From positions 62,001 to 126,000 of the forward strand of contig JAJEHS010000006.1 of NCBI GenBank assembly GCA_022823605.1: 64,000 nt of DNA. The letters are read 5' to 3'. Below the pieces are notes generated by a model. It made no database searches. It was not told where the DNA came from and saw only the letters and a program-made list of their open reading frames with translations. A program made the position numbers and the translations under genes. This document shows, in pieces, positions 18,926-27,797 of this stretch. Origin of the DNA: Paracoccaceae bacterium. Its GTDB lineage: Bacteria > Pseudomonadota > Alphaproteobacteria > Rhodobacterales > Rhodobacteraceae. How positions within the stretch are numbered: position 1 is the first letter of the stretch; every line of letters starts with the position of its first letter.

Positions 18926-20273
18926 CTACACTAAAGTACTTTGTTACTTTCCTTGTGTCTTTTGAAAGCATGAATAGTGCTACTTGGTCACCAACTTGAA
19001 TTCTGGTTTGGGTATTAAAGCCGATTGGCTCATCATCTCTCAAAATCGCCCCGAACTTAACGGGTATCTTGATTTCACCCAACTGCTTGCTCTCAATTTC
19101 ATGATTTCGTTCAATGAGTACCTCACAAACCTCACCCTCATCTTCCCCAATCATTTGTACCTGCTTGAAACTTGAAGGTTTGACATTCGGAATTATGGAA
19201 GAAACTGTAGTAGTCTGAGGATTTAGTACAATATCGATGCCCATTGATTCGCCCAACTTGGATAACCCATAATCCTTGATCAATCCAATTGTAGTGATAT
19301 TGGGATTAAGCTCTTTGGCCTTATAGAGCATCAGCAGGTTTGATTTATCATTTTCTGTGAAGGAAATAATTGTATTGGCAGTATGAATACCTGCCTCATT
19401 CAATAGATCTTCCTCCATTCCATTTCCCTGTAGGACAATGGCCCTCGTTAATTCCCCCGCAATGGTTTCAGCCCGCTCCTTGTCCATTTCGATGAGCTTC
19501 AGCTGATAGTTGTTAAAATTCTTTTCAACACGTTTGGTGAAATCCAATCCTATCTTGCCACCGCCGATAACAATGACTCGATGGAATGGTGGTTTTTCGA
19601 CACCGAATATTTCCAGAGTCCTTTCCAAATCATCGCTTGCAGCAATCAGATAAACCTTGTCGCCTTCAACCAGTTGATCATCCGGGTTAGCCAATTGGAG
19701 TACATTATTGCGTCGATACCCTACAACAAAAGTTCTTAATCCTTCAAATGTTTCGGAAAGTTGGCGAAGAGAAGTGTTGAGGACGCTGCTTTTTTCATTC
19801 AGGTTCAATCCAATAACCTGTGCCTTGCCATTGAACAGGTTTTGGTAGAAAAACAACTGCTTGGATCTGAGCAATCTTTGTGCGGCATCGGCAACGGCAC
19901 CTTCAGGATTGATTATAATATCAATGAAGCCATCGTTTTTTTCACTGACAAACTCATGATAATCGGTATTGCGAATTCGGGCAATGGTTTGAATGTCAGG
20001 ATTGAGCTTGCGGGCAAAAAATGTACTAAGTACATTGGTTTCATCCGATGGGGTGACAGCAACAATGAGATTGGCATTTTTTATACCTGATCGTTTCAGG
20101 TCCTCACCCCTTGTTCCCTCACCCACGACACCAATAATGTTCAGTTTGTCGGTGATCAGGCCAACATTATCCGAATTATTATCCAGGACTGTAATCTCAC
20201 AATCCATTTCTCGAACCAGATAACGACAAATCTGGCTTCCTACCTGACCCGCACCAACGATTAGAATCTTCAT
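18915..20273 (-). CDS. trkA: Trk potassium transporter, NAD-binding regulatory subunit TrkA
   Basis: A 452-residue cytosolic gating subunit with two tandem RCK units. The first Rossmann motif is VGAGQVGSQICRYL at the N terminus, the second is VIGGGKIGLDFTKRV near residue 235. Each is followed by a TrkA_C-like beta-rich domain (ending LVEGDKVYLIAASDDL and IQVGDQVALFML). Binding of NAD(H)/ATP to TrkA controls the TrkH pore. It overlaps trkH by 11 bases and follows ntrX by 61 bases on the same strand, so it may be co-transcribed with the NtrYX pair. Confidence 0.95.
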   Translation of the reverse strand: MKILIVGAGQVGSQICRYLVREMDCEITVLDNNSDNVGLITDKLNIIGVVGEGTRGEDLKRSGIKNANLIVAVTPSDETNVLSTFFARKLNPDIQTIARIRNTDYHEFVSEKNDGFIDIIINPEGAVADAAQRLLRSKQLFFYQNLFNGKAQVIGLNLNEKSSVLNTSLRQLSETFEGLRTFVVGYRRNNVLQLANPDDQLVEGDKVYLIAASDDLERTLEIFGVEKPPFHRVIVIGGGKIGLDFTKRVEKNFNNYQLKLIEMDKERAETIAGELTRAIVLQGNGMEEDLLNEAGIHTANTIISFTENDKSNLLMLYKAKELNPNITTIGLIKDYGLSKLGESMGIDIVLNPQTTTVSSIIPNVKPSSFKQVQMIGEDEGEVCEVLIERNHEIESKQLGEIKIPVKFGAILRDDEPIGFNTQTRIQVGDQVALFMLSKDTRKVTKYFSVDAY

Positions 20274-20334
20274 ATATCAATAATGCCCTTGGCGTAGAAA
20301 CCGGGTAAAACCTTAATTGTTCAAGCCCCAATTG

Positions 20335-21735
20335 CTACATATCTTCTTCAAAACCAGCTACCCTGCTTCCTGAAATGTTTCTTGTAACAATACCGAGTGA
20401 TTTGAGTTTCCTGTGCAAGGCAGCCCTTTCCATCCCTATGAATTGCGCAGCCTTGGATATATTACCACCAAATTGGTTAATTTGGGCAGAAATATATTCC
20501 CTTTCAAATATCAACCTGGCTTCACGCAAAGGTAAACTCAGATAATTTCCGGAAACTACCGAAATGGTATCCGTATTTACCTCGGCTGATGAAGATACAA
20601 CTTCATCGACTGTTATCGGGTCCTCGGATTTACCTGTTATCAGGATTCTTTCGATTATGTTCTTCAACTGGCGAATGTTACCTGGCCATTCGGAAGAAAC
20701 AAGAAACGATTCTGCTTCTTTGGATAATTCACGCAATGGCCAACCCTGGGTTTTATGAAAGAGGTAAAGAAAACTTGCTGCCAATTCGGGTATATCTGAT
20801 CTGTTTGTTTCCAAAGGTGGCACTTCAATCCGATAGGTTGCCAATCTTTCCAACAGGGAAGGCAATAATTGCCCATTTTCAATTTCCTGTTCTATATCCC
20901 TGCTGGTAGCCGATAAAAATCTGACTTCTACTTTCAGGGTCTCAATGCCTCCCTCATTGACGATTTGGTTCTTCACGATGACATTGAGAAGCTTCTGCTG
21001 GAGATCAATCGGAAGTGCACTAACTTCCTTCAAATACAAGGTGCCTCCATGAGCCAATTCGATTAGTCCTGAAACCCTTTGTTCGTTATCTGAAGAAGTA
21101 CCAAACAGTATGGATTCAATTTTTTCAGGATCCATCGTTGATATGTTTGCGGTAAGGAATGGCCCCTTCGCGAGGTGTGATTGGGCATGGATAAACCTTG
21201 CAGCGGTTTCCTTGCCACTTCCGGAGGGTCCAGACAGAAGGACCCGGGCATTGCTTTTGGACATTTGATCCAGCAAGTTTTTGTACTTCTTGAAAACCCT
21301 TGAAGAACCGATGAGTAGTTTGGGATTGTTTTGCGAAACCCTGAGTACTTTTACCTGCCTTCGGAGTGATACCAACTCCATGGCATTCCTTACCACAGAT
21401 AGCAATCGATCAACCCTAATCGGCTTTTCAATGTAATCAAACGCTCCCAGGCGCATTGCCTTTACCGCAATTTCAATATTGCCATGTGCCGACATTATGA
21501 TAATGGGTGTGGCAGCATCAACCTTACGAATGGTTTGAAGTACCTGTAGGCCGTCCATTTGAGGATCCTGCAAACGAATATCCAATAAAATCATGCAAGG
21601 TTTGGTTTTTTTGAATTCCTCAAGACATTCGGAACCTGAACTGGCCTGTCGGATCGAATAGCCCTTGTCATGCAAAATTTCGGCAACCAGGCTCCGAATT
21701 CTGGAATTATCATCAACAATTAAGATATCATCCAT
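20335..21735 (-). CDS. ntrX: NtrX response regulator, degenerate AAA+ domain without GAFTGA
   Basis: A 466-residue NtrC-family regulator partnered with NtrY. The receiver domain (1-120) is intact, with phospho-acceptor D52 in LLDIRL and K104 in YIEKPI. The AAA+ domain keeps Walker A GPSGSGKE (159-166). However, the sigma54-contact loop GAFTGA, expected just after ILFG (199-202), is missing, and this loop is about five residues shorter than in NtrC. Walker B reads GGTLYLKEV, with Lys226 in place of the Asp. The C-terminal Fis-type helix-turn-helix (SKAAQFIGMERAALHRKL) is intact. Loss of GAFTGA is known in some alphaproteobacterial NtrC-family proteins that act independently of sigma54. Probably a DNA-binding regulator acting with sigma70. 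Confidence 0.92.
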   Translation of the reverse strand: MDDILIVDDNSRIRSLVAEILHDKGYSIRQASSGSECLEEFKKTKPCMILLDIRLQDPQMDGLQVLQTIRKVDAATPIIIMSAHGNIEIAVKAMRLGAFDYIEKPIRVDRLLSVVRNAMELVSLRRQVKVLRVSQNNPKLLIGSSRVFKKYKNLLDQMSKSNARVLLSGPSGSGKETAARFIHAQSHLAKGPFLTANISTMDPEKIESILFGTSSDNEQRVSGLIELAHGGTLYLKEVSALPIDLQQKLLNVIVKNQIVNEGGIETLKVEVRFLSATSRDIEQEIENGQLLPSLLERLATYRIEVPPLETNRSDIPELAASFLYLFHKTQGWPLRELSKEAESFLVSSEWPGNIRQLKNIIERILITGKSEDPITVDEVVSSSAEVNTDTISVVSGNYLSLPLREARLIFEREYISAQINQFGGNISKAAQFIGMERAALHRKLKSLGIVTRNISGSRVAGFEEDM

Positions 21736-21770
21736 TTTTTGCTCGTTTGCCTCTTAATTTTACTGTTCTG

Positions 21771-24110
21771 TTATACCATTTTTGGTAAGCGGACTTGAAC
21801 CATTGCACCCTGGTGATTATCATCATCAAATGAGGGCGATTTGCCCAATTTCAATTCACCGCCATGACCCTCGACAATTCTCTCGGCATAGGCCAAACCC
21901 AAACCGGTTCCCCCTTCCCTGAACGTTATGAATGGTTTCTTGAACTCACTCAAATCCAAATTTGATGGGAATCCAGCCCCATTATCCAATATGCTGATCA
22001 GAATCCAACTATCCTGTTCCTGAAGCATCATCCTTATCTGAGGATCAAATTTATGGTCAGGGAATTTTTCTTTGCGGGTATCTATCCCCTCTCGTGAATT
22101 CTTAAGTAGGTTTGTAAGCATCTGATAAAAGAGTTCCCTGTCCAAATTTATATTTGAATGCTCTAGCGAAGATTCAACTTTTATCTCTACATCCTCTCCC
22201 CTGTTGCGCTCAAATTCACAAGCTGCCTCGCAAACACCAACAAGGTCTTCCTGCATGAGAATGGGATCCGGCAGTTTGGCAAATTGGGAAAATTCATCCG
22301 AAATCCGAATCAAACCATGCATGCATTCATGAATCGTAACTGTATATTTACTAAGCTGATCCCTTTTTGATTCTTCCAGTTCATCACCGATTTTGTATTC
22401 CAACTGGGTCAGCGCAAGGCTAATGGGGGTCATGGCATTCTTTATTTCGTGCGCAATCTGTTGTGCAACACTTGACCATGCTGCCTTGCTCTCAGCATTA
22501 ACCAGTTCGGTTACATCATCAAAGGCAATCACATATCCTTCAAGGTTTTCCATTGGGTCTGTCCGCTTTGCAATTCGAACGAATAGATGGACCATACCAT
22601 CTTCACCACTGATCTGCAGATTTTCTTGGGCAAGTGACTTGGGCGAATTTGACAACTCGCTGAGCAGATCAGCAAAATCAGGAACTACCTCCTTGAGTTT
22701 TACTGCAGAAAAGGAAGTCTGATCACTTGCATTGAAGAGGTTGTAATCCAAGCTCAAATGTTGTCCAGCTGCCCTGTTCATAAATACAATGGTTTCATCA
22801 TCACTCAAGCCTATTACACCAGCCGAAACACTTGACAATACACCCCGAAATTCCTTCTCCCTGCTCTCTGCTATGTTTCTGATTGCAATCTCTTCACTTA
22901 TGCTCTTGTCCAGTTTTCTGACCATGTCCTGAAAAACACGACCGAATTTTGCAATCTCGTCCTTGCCCCTTACTTCAATCTTTTCCTTGAGATGACCATC
23001 CCCAATTCGTTGTGCGACCTGGGCCAGATCCTTGACCGGTCTACTCATTCTTTCAGCCAGCAGGAATCCGAATTGTATCATGGCGATGACAAGAAATACG
23101 GCACAGATCAGAAAAACCAAGGAATATTGAAATATCGTTGACCCCAATTCCTGAACCAGATCCTTTGACTTTTCCGGTTGAATGGTCAGGGACTTGCGTA
23201 GTTGAAGGATCGGTGAACTGACATCCGTGGTTGTATAGAGGTACTGATCAACCTTTTGGTCAAGTTTGATCAGGGCATAAAGCAAATTGGAGTTGGGTCG
23301 TTCAAATACCACTCCGGATTTCTGGTTGTTTTCTTCCATATATTGAATTTTCAAATAGGAAAAGTCCCTGTGTAATTTTAATTCAGGACCACAACCCTCA
23401 AAATCCCCTACTTCAGTTCCATCGGGTGTAATTTCCTCCATCAAGTCCTTGGGCGGATTATCAAAATCGAAAAGATAGCTTCGTACCCCCCTGACAATTA
23501 CCTGGCAATTACCGTCAATAATGAAGGCGAAACCGGGTACCCCCAGCTTTTCACTCTGATAATTCTGCATTACCTGCCTTGTTCCACCCAAATCAAGGCC
23601 TGGTGATATTAAAAACTGATTTTCCAAAAACGAGGAAAGTTCGTTCGAGTAATTTTCAAGTTCGTCAGCTTTTTCATCAACATAGGAGTTGGAAGCATGT
23701 AGGGCTCTGTTAAGCTCGTCTGTCAACTCCTCATACACTCGTTCACCAACTCCCACATTCAGTCCAAGACTGGCTACAATGGCGACCAATACGGTCGGTA
23801 TGACAGCTACAATTGTAAATACCTTGACAAGCGTAAGATTAAGGGGGTTTTCAACCTCGGGATCCCTTTCGTAACCCAAAGACCGTAGAATTCGATAGCC
23901 AAGTACGGAAATTACGGCAATTACATAGACAAAATCCACTAGCACAATAACTGCCAACCTTGTTGATATCCCCTGTTCTATATCCTCCCAAACAAGGACC
24001 GTAGCTCCGATGATCAAGGGGAATATTGCCAACAATATGTACGAAAACCATTTGCTTACCAAAGCAAAGAGTAATTCAAACCCGGATTTAACCCTCACAA
24101 GTGACAGCAA
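21771..24110 (-). CDS. ntrY: NtrY-type sensor histidine kinase
   Basis: A 779-residue membrane kinase with the NtrY architecture. Three membrane helices lie at about residues 20-115 and a fourth at about 335-360, enclosing a periplasmic loop of about 200 residues. A HAMP linker (SRPVKDLAQVAQRIGDG) follows, then a PAS-like domain, the phospho-acceptor His in AQQIAHEIKNAMTPISLAL, and an ATPase domain with the N-box NLLKNSREGI and G-boxes DNGAGFPSN and GGTGLGLAYAERIV. NtrYX pairs are linked to nitrogen, redox or envelope responses in different alphaproteobacteria. The gene ends 35 bases before ntrX. No ntrBC pair lies upstream; the gene heads the cluster. Confidence 0.94.
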   Translation of the reverse strand: MLSLVRVKSGFELLFALVSKWFSYILLAIFPLIIGATVLVWEDIEQGISTRLAVIVLVDFVYVIAVISVLGYRILRSLGYERDPEVENPLNLTLVKVFTIVAVIPTVLVAIVASLGLNVGVGERVYEELTDELNRALHASNSYVDEKADELENYSNELSSFLENQFLISPGLDLGGTRQVMQNYQSEKLGVPGFAFIIDGNCQVIVRGVRSYLFDFDNPPKDLMEEITPDGTEVGDFEGCGPELKLHRDFSYLKIQYMEENNQKSGVVFERPNSNLLYALIKLDQKVDQYLYTTTDVSSPILQLRKSLTIQPEKSKDLVQELGSTIFQYSLVFLICAVFLVIAMIQFGFLLAERMSRPVKDLAQVAQRIGDGHLKEKIEVRGKDEIAKFGRVFQDMVRKLDKSISEEIAIRNIAESREKEFRGVLSSVSAGVIGLSDDETIVFMNRAAGQHLSLDYNLFNASDQTSFSAVKLKEVVPDFADLLSELSNSPKSLAQENLQISGEDGMVHLFVRIAKRTDPMENLEGYVIAFDDVTELVNAESKAAWSSVAQQIAHEIKNAMTPISLALTQLEYKIGDELEESKRDQLSKYTVTIHECMHGLIRISDEFSQFAKLPDPILMQEDLVGVCEAACEFERNRGEDVEIKVESSLEHSNINLDRELFYQMLTNLLKNSREGIDTRKEKFPDHKFDPQIRMMLQEQDSWILISILDNGAGFPSNLDLSEFKKPFITFREGGTGLGLAYAERIVEGHGGELKLGKSPSFDDDNHQGAMVQVRLPKMV

Positions 24111-24515
24111 ATTACATTACCCTTAAAGTCAAGGTACAGATATTCATTAACAATTCAGAAAATCCCTAAGAGAAGTTTATGAGACTCATATTTGAATATG
24201 AACATCGTTTAAGTTACGAACTTACTATCATGGTTTCGTAGTTGAATTACGAAAAATTACTTTCAATAATACAATAAATCATAATGAAGGGTGCAGGATT
24301 TAAAAACACTAATCCCGAATATTCAATCTGAATCCAGTTCCTTTTGAATATGATCTTTCTGCCCGATAAATGATTTGCTTGAAGTTCTGCAAGATTTATT
24401 AGCCAGGTTTTGCTCTAAGTGAGAAAAATCTCCAGACCATTTGTTTGCGTAAATATTTTCAATAATAATACAATTGTTTGAAACCTAAGGTATAGAAAAT
24501 AAGTCAGTTAAGGAT
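24111..24515. other. Divergent intergenic region between ntrY and ispDF
   Basis: About 405 AT-rich bases holding the promoters of two opposite operons. Two neighbouring inverted repeats at 24210-24254 are the only clear structure; they are listed separately. No coding frame with a ribosome site was found. Confidence 0.5.
24210..24254. promoter_or_regulatory. Two inverted repeats upstream of ntrY
   Basis: TAAGTT-ACG-AACTTA occupies 24210-24224, and TTTCGTA (24234-24240) pairs with TACGAAA (24248-24254) over seven bases. Both share the core TTACGAA/TTCGTAA and lie about 100-145 bases upstream of the ntrY start. The arrangement suggests two binding sites for one dimeric regulator, perhaps NtrX itself. 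The regulator is inferred only. Confidence 0.4.
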
Positions 24516-25664
24516 ATGAAGGTTGCTACCATAATTGTTGCAGGCGGTACGGGCACCAGAGCAGGATTGTTTCCTCCCAAGCAATATCAGAGAATTGGAT
24601 TGGAAACGGTTTTGGAAAAAACTATCAACCAATTTGTATCCCATCCCCAAGTTGATTCGTGTGTGGTTGTTATATCCCGGGAACACAAGGAACTATTTGA
24701 GGAAACTGTTTCCCCCAATATTCGCGGTAAATATCAATTGACCTTCGGTGGAAACAGCCGGACGGAATCTGTTTATAGTGGACTACGACATCTCAAAAAC
24801 CAGGATATTTCACATGTCTTGATTCACGACGGAGCCCGCCCCTTTGTTTCGGCCATGTTGATTACAAATATGGTATCATTACTGGAATCACATGAGGGTA
24901 TAGTACCGATAGTAGCAATTTCAGATGCGGTTTGGAAATTCAAAGACAACCATTTGATTAATCCCGTTTCAAGAAAAAATCTCAGTGCCGCCCAGACGCC
25001 GCAGGGATTCAATTATTCCCAAATCCTTCAGGCTTACGAAAAAAGAACTGGCCATACAGCTGATTGTGCCGAAATAGCTTTGGCTGGTAATTTGAAGGTG
25101 GCAACCATCGAGGGTGAAAAGGAAAATTACAAGATAACGACTGCTGTGGATCTGGAGTATGCAAGAATGATGTCAAAAAATGATGTGCATGATGTTCGGG
25201 TAGGACAAGGGGTTGATGTTCACAAGCTTGTACCAGGAAAATCCATAGTGCTATGCGGAGTTGAAATTCCCTTTGACAAAAAACTTGAAGGTCATTCAGA
25301 TGCTGATGTGGGATTACATGCCATAACAGATGCCATTTATGGTTCCTTGGGCAAGGGAGACATAGGCACTTGGTTCCCTCCTGAAGACCCAGCCTGGAAA
25401 GGTACTGATTCTGTCCATTTCCTAAATCATGCCAATGGGCTACTCCGGGAAGAACATTATTCCATAGCCTCGATCGATTGCACATTTGTTTGTGAGGAAC
25501 CCAAGATCAAACCTCATGTAATGGATATGCGCAAGAGAGTGGCAAAACAGTTGGGAATCAGTACGGAACGGGTCAGCATCAAGGCAACCACTTCTGAAAT
25601 GTTGGGTTTTACTGGGAGGAAAGAGGGCATTCTGGCTTTGGCGACCGTGTCTATTTCGAGATGA
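24516..25664 (+). CDS. ispDF: Bifunctional IspDF (MEP cytidylyltransferase / MEcPP synthase)
   Basis: A 382-residue fusion carrying two steps of the non-mevalonate isoprenoid pathway. IspD occupies about 1-222, with IIVAGGTGTRAG, LIHDGARPFV and AAQTPQGF. IspF occupies about 226-382, with metal ligands in GQGVDVHKL and EGHSDADVGLHA, and the conserved ATTSEMLGFTGRKEGI. The intervening IspE step is encoded elsewhere. Such fusions are common in alphaproteobacteria. The AAGGA before the start ends only one base before the ATG, which is unusually close, but the conserved IspD N terminus fixes this start. Its stop overlaps the pgpA start by four bases. Confidence 0.96.
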   Translation: MKVATIIVAGGTGTRAGLFPPKQYQRIGLETVLEKTINQFVSHPQVDSCVVVISREHKELFEETVSPNIRGKYQLTFGGNSRTESVYSGLRHLKNQDISHVLIHDGARPFVSAMLITNMVSLLESHEGIVPIVAISDAVWKFKDNHLINPVSRKNLSAAQTPQGFNYSQILQAYEKRTGHTADCAEIALAGNLKVATIEGEKENYKITTAVDLEYARMMSKNDVHDVRVGQGVDVHKLVPGKSIVLCGVEIPFDKKLEGHSDADVGLHAITDAIYGSLGKGDIGTWFPPEDPAWKGTDSVHFLNHANGLLREEHYSIASIDCTFVCEEPKIKPHVMDMRKRVAKQLGISTERVSIKATTSEMLGFTGRKEGILALATVSISR

Positions 25665-26281
25665 TTATTTTTTTTTCCAAGTGCGTATTAACCGTTTTTG
25701 GCCTCGGTTTTTTTCCATTTGCACCAGGTACAGTAGCTTCCTTAGCAGGGATAGTCATTGGGGGATTGTTGATAACTCTGGAATATGGGTATCTTTACTT
25801 GATAATACTTCCATTGTTATTCTGGTGGCTTGGAACAATTTGCCTAAAAGCATCCATAAGTTCATTCGCATCCAATGACCCCTCAGAAGTAGTGATTGAT
25901 GAGTTGGTTGGTCAATTGGTTGCACTTTGGCCCCTGACCCTTGGGTTGTTTGCAATTGAGAGTGGTTTATTAACAAATGACACAATTTTGTTATTTCTTG
26001 CCCAGAACCATCACAGCAATCCTTTATTTCAGAATTTGATTTCTTATTTAATTCCTCTGGATAAATATCTATTTCTATCCCTGCTATCCTTGTTCCTGCT
26101 ATTTCGGTTCTTTGATATAAAAAAACCCTTTTGGGTCGGTCGAATTGATAGACAGAAAACCACCAACAGTATCATGTTGGATGACATTGTTGCAGGTTTA
26201 TTTGCCGGGGCGGTATTTTTAACTTTTATTTTTCTGTTTTATGTCCTATCTTTATTTTCCGGGTTGGCAATTATTGATTAA
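25661..26281 (+). CDS. pgpA: Phosphatidylglycerophosphatase A
   Basis: PgpA dephosphorylates phosphatidylglycerol phosphate at the inner membrane. The hallmarks are the N-terminal GFFPFAPGTVASL, the acidic VIDELVGQLVAL, FRFFDIKKPFWVGRID and LDDIVAGLFAG near the C terminus. The 206-residue protein is hydrophobic, and its middle (about residues 85-145) is longer than in many homologues. It overlaps ispDF by an ATGA, so the two are translationally coupled. A short hairpin follows ten bases after the stop. Confidence 0.9.
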   Translation: MIIFFSKCVLTVFGLGFFPFAPGTVASLAGIVIGGLLITLEYGYLYLIILPLLFWWLGTICLKASISSFASNDPSEVVIDELVGQLVALWPLTLGLFAIESGLLTNDTILLFLAQNHHSNPLFQNLISYLIPLDKYLFLSLLSLFLLFRFFDIKKPFWVGRIDRQKTTNSIMLDDIVAGLFAGAVFLTFIFLFYVLSLFSGLAIID

Positions 26282-26290
26282 TTCCAATTC

Positions 26291-26309
26291 AGATGCATTT
26301 TTTGCATCT
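26291..26309 (+). terminator. Short hairpin after pgpA
   Basis: AGATGCA and TGCATCT flank five T in a perfect 7-bp stem, beginning nine bases after the pgpA stop. Only two T follow, so it is a weak terminator or a 3'-end stabilising hairpin. Confidence 0.4.
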
Positions 26310-26567
26310 TGGATACATTGGTTAGATTCTGACTAGGAAGTTACCCAGAGTAAATTCTCGGTACTTCACTGGCCTTGCTCGGACAGGCTCATGGAAAAAT
26401 GACGCATGACATCCAAATTTGATTGATCTCAATGGATGTTCAGTAGTTCGGTTTACCGCATGGTTGGAAATTGTTGAACGGGAGCCAGAAAACCAATTTA
26501 TTCACCTAAAACGAAATAGTCACTGGGGTAAAGCCCCTATTTGTAAATTGTTAGATTGGAGTTAGAA

Positions 26568-27755
26568 ATGGTTGGAGCAGATACAGCCTGGATTATAGTT
26601 GCAACTGCCTTGGTTCTACTAATGACCCTCCCTGGGTTGGCCCTATTTTATGGGGGATTGGTTAGAGCTAGAAATGTATTGAGTGTGTTTACTCAATGTT
26701 ACGCAATTGCCTGTTTGATGAGTATCCTATGGTTGATCGTAGGATATTCCATTGCTTTCGGTGGTGGAGATTCCATGTTTTGGGGAGGTCTGGACAGGGT
26801 TTTCCTTTTGGGTGTTGATTCAGAAACACTCTCAGGAACCATCCCTGAAGTATTGTTTTTTGCCTTTCAAATGACCTTCGCTGTAATCACCCCGGCACTT
26901 ATTGTTGGTGCTTATGTTGAGCGAATAAATTTTGGGTTTGTATTGGTTTTTTCCGGTCTATGGATGCTGCTGTGTTATGCCCCGATAGCTAATTGGATCT
27001 GGGGTGGTGGTTTTCTTTCTGCCGGTGGAATTTATGGTGAGGATGTAGGTACATTCGATTTTGCAGGGGGATTGGTCGTTCATGAATCCGCAGGCCTGGC
27101 CGCTCTTGTCATTGCTTATTTCCTCGGTCCCCGTAAGGATAAAGGCAAACCCCCACACGGGCCAGGTATGGTCATGATGGGTGCTGCCCTTCTTTGGGTC
27201 GGATGGTTTGGCTTTAATGGTGGGTCCCAACTGGCCGCCGATGGAGGTGCTGCCATGGCTCTGACAGTTACTCACATATCTGCCGCATCTGCCTCCCTTA
27301 CCTGGGTATTGTTGGAGAAAATCAAATACGGCAAGGCCTCACTGGTTGGTTTGGTAACCGGTACCATTGCCGGATTGGCATCCATCACTCCTGCCTCCGG
27401 TTTTGTAAACCCGATCGAAGCCTTGATCATCGGTGCAATAGCTGGCGTTTTATGTCAGGAGGCCGTCAGATTTGTCAAGAATATCATTAACATTGATGAT
27501 ACTTTGGATGTTTTTGCCGTTCATGGTGTCGGCGGAATGTTCGGTACAATAATGATTGCCCTCTTCGTTGCTGAAGCAAGTTGGGTTGCCCAAATTGGTT
27601 CTGTCATCATCGTTGGTGTATTTACCATTGTAGTTACCGCAATAATCGTAAAAGTATTGGGTATATTCATGCAGATGCGTACCAGTGTTGAAGACGAAGT
27701 AACCGGTCTGGACATGTCAGCACATGGTGAACGTGCTTACGAGTTTAATTCATAA
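26568..27755 (+). CDS. amtB: Ammonium transporter (Amt family)
   Basis: A 395-residue ammonium channel protein with 11 or so membrane helices. Both pore histidines are in place: FDFAGGLVVHESAG and FAVHGVGGMFGT. Other conserved stretches are LPGLALFYGGLVRARN, ERINFGFVLVFSGLW, WVGWFGFNGGSQLAADG and ITPASGFVNP. The C-terminal tail GLDMSAHGERAYEF matches the region that contacts PII proteins. The start is ATG at 26568 with GGAG (26558-26561) six bases before it; a TTG at 26556 is within that site. No glnK lies beside it, unlike many bacteria. I looked for a sigma54 promoter (GG-N10-GC) upstream and found none that convinces. Confidence 0.95.
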   Translation: MVGADTAWIIVATALVLLMTLPGLALFYGGLVRARNVLSVFTQCYAIACLMSILWLIVGYSIAFGGGDSMFWGGLDRVFLLGVDSETLSGTIPEVLFFAFQMTFAVITPALIVGAYVERINFGFVLVFSGLWMLLCYAPIANWIWGGGFLSAGGIYGEDVGTFDFAGGLVVHESAGLAALVIAYFLGPRKDKGKPPHGPGMVMMGAALLWVGWFGFNGGSQLAADGGAAMALTVTHISAASASLTWVLLEKIKYGKASLVGLVTGTIAGLASITPASGFVNPIEALIIGAIAGVLCQEAVRFVKNIINIDDTLDVFAVHGVGGMFGTIMIALFVAEASWVAQIGSVIIVGVFTIVVTAIIVKVLGIFMQMRTSVEDEVTGLDMSAHGERAYEFNS

Positions 27756-27761
27756 TCTCAA

Positions 27762-27796
27762 ATCCCCCTGGTTTCCAACAGGTGATCAGGGGGGAT
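27762..27796. terminator. Shared terminator hairpin between amt and the MttB-family gene
   Basis: ATCCCCCTG (27762-27770) pairs with CAGGGGGGAT (27787-27796), leaving one bulged G, in the 42-base gap between two convergent stops. On the minus strand it is followed by ATTTGAGATT. It can serve both genes. Confidence 0.55.
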
Positions 27797-27797
27797 A

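Noticed and set aside
25009..25485. Leftward 158-codon frame
   Set aside because: Antisense shadow of the IspF part of ispDF; His/Leu/Pro-rich composition typical of shadows.
26360..26400. TGGCC...GC text before amt as a sigma54 promoter
   Set aside because: The GG and GC elements do not fall ten bases apart; the spacing rule for -24/-12 promoters is not met.
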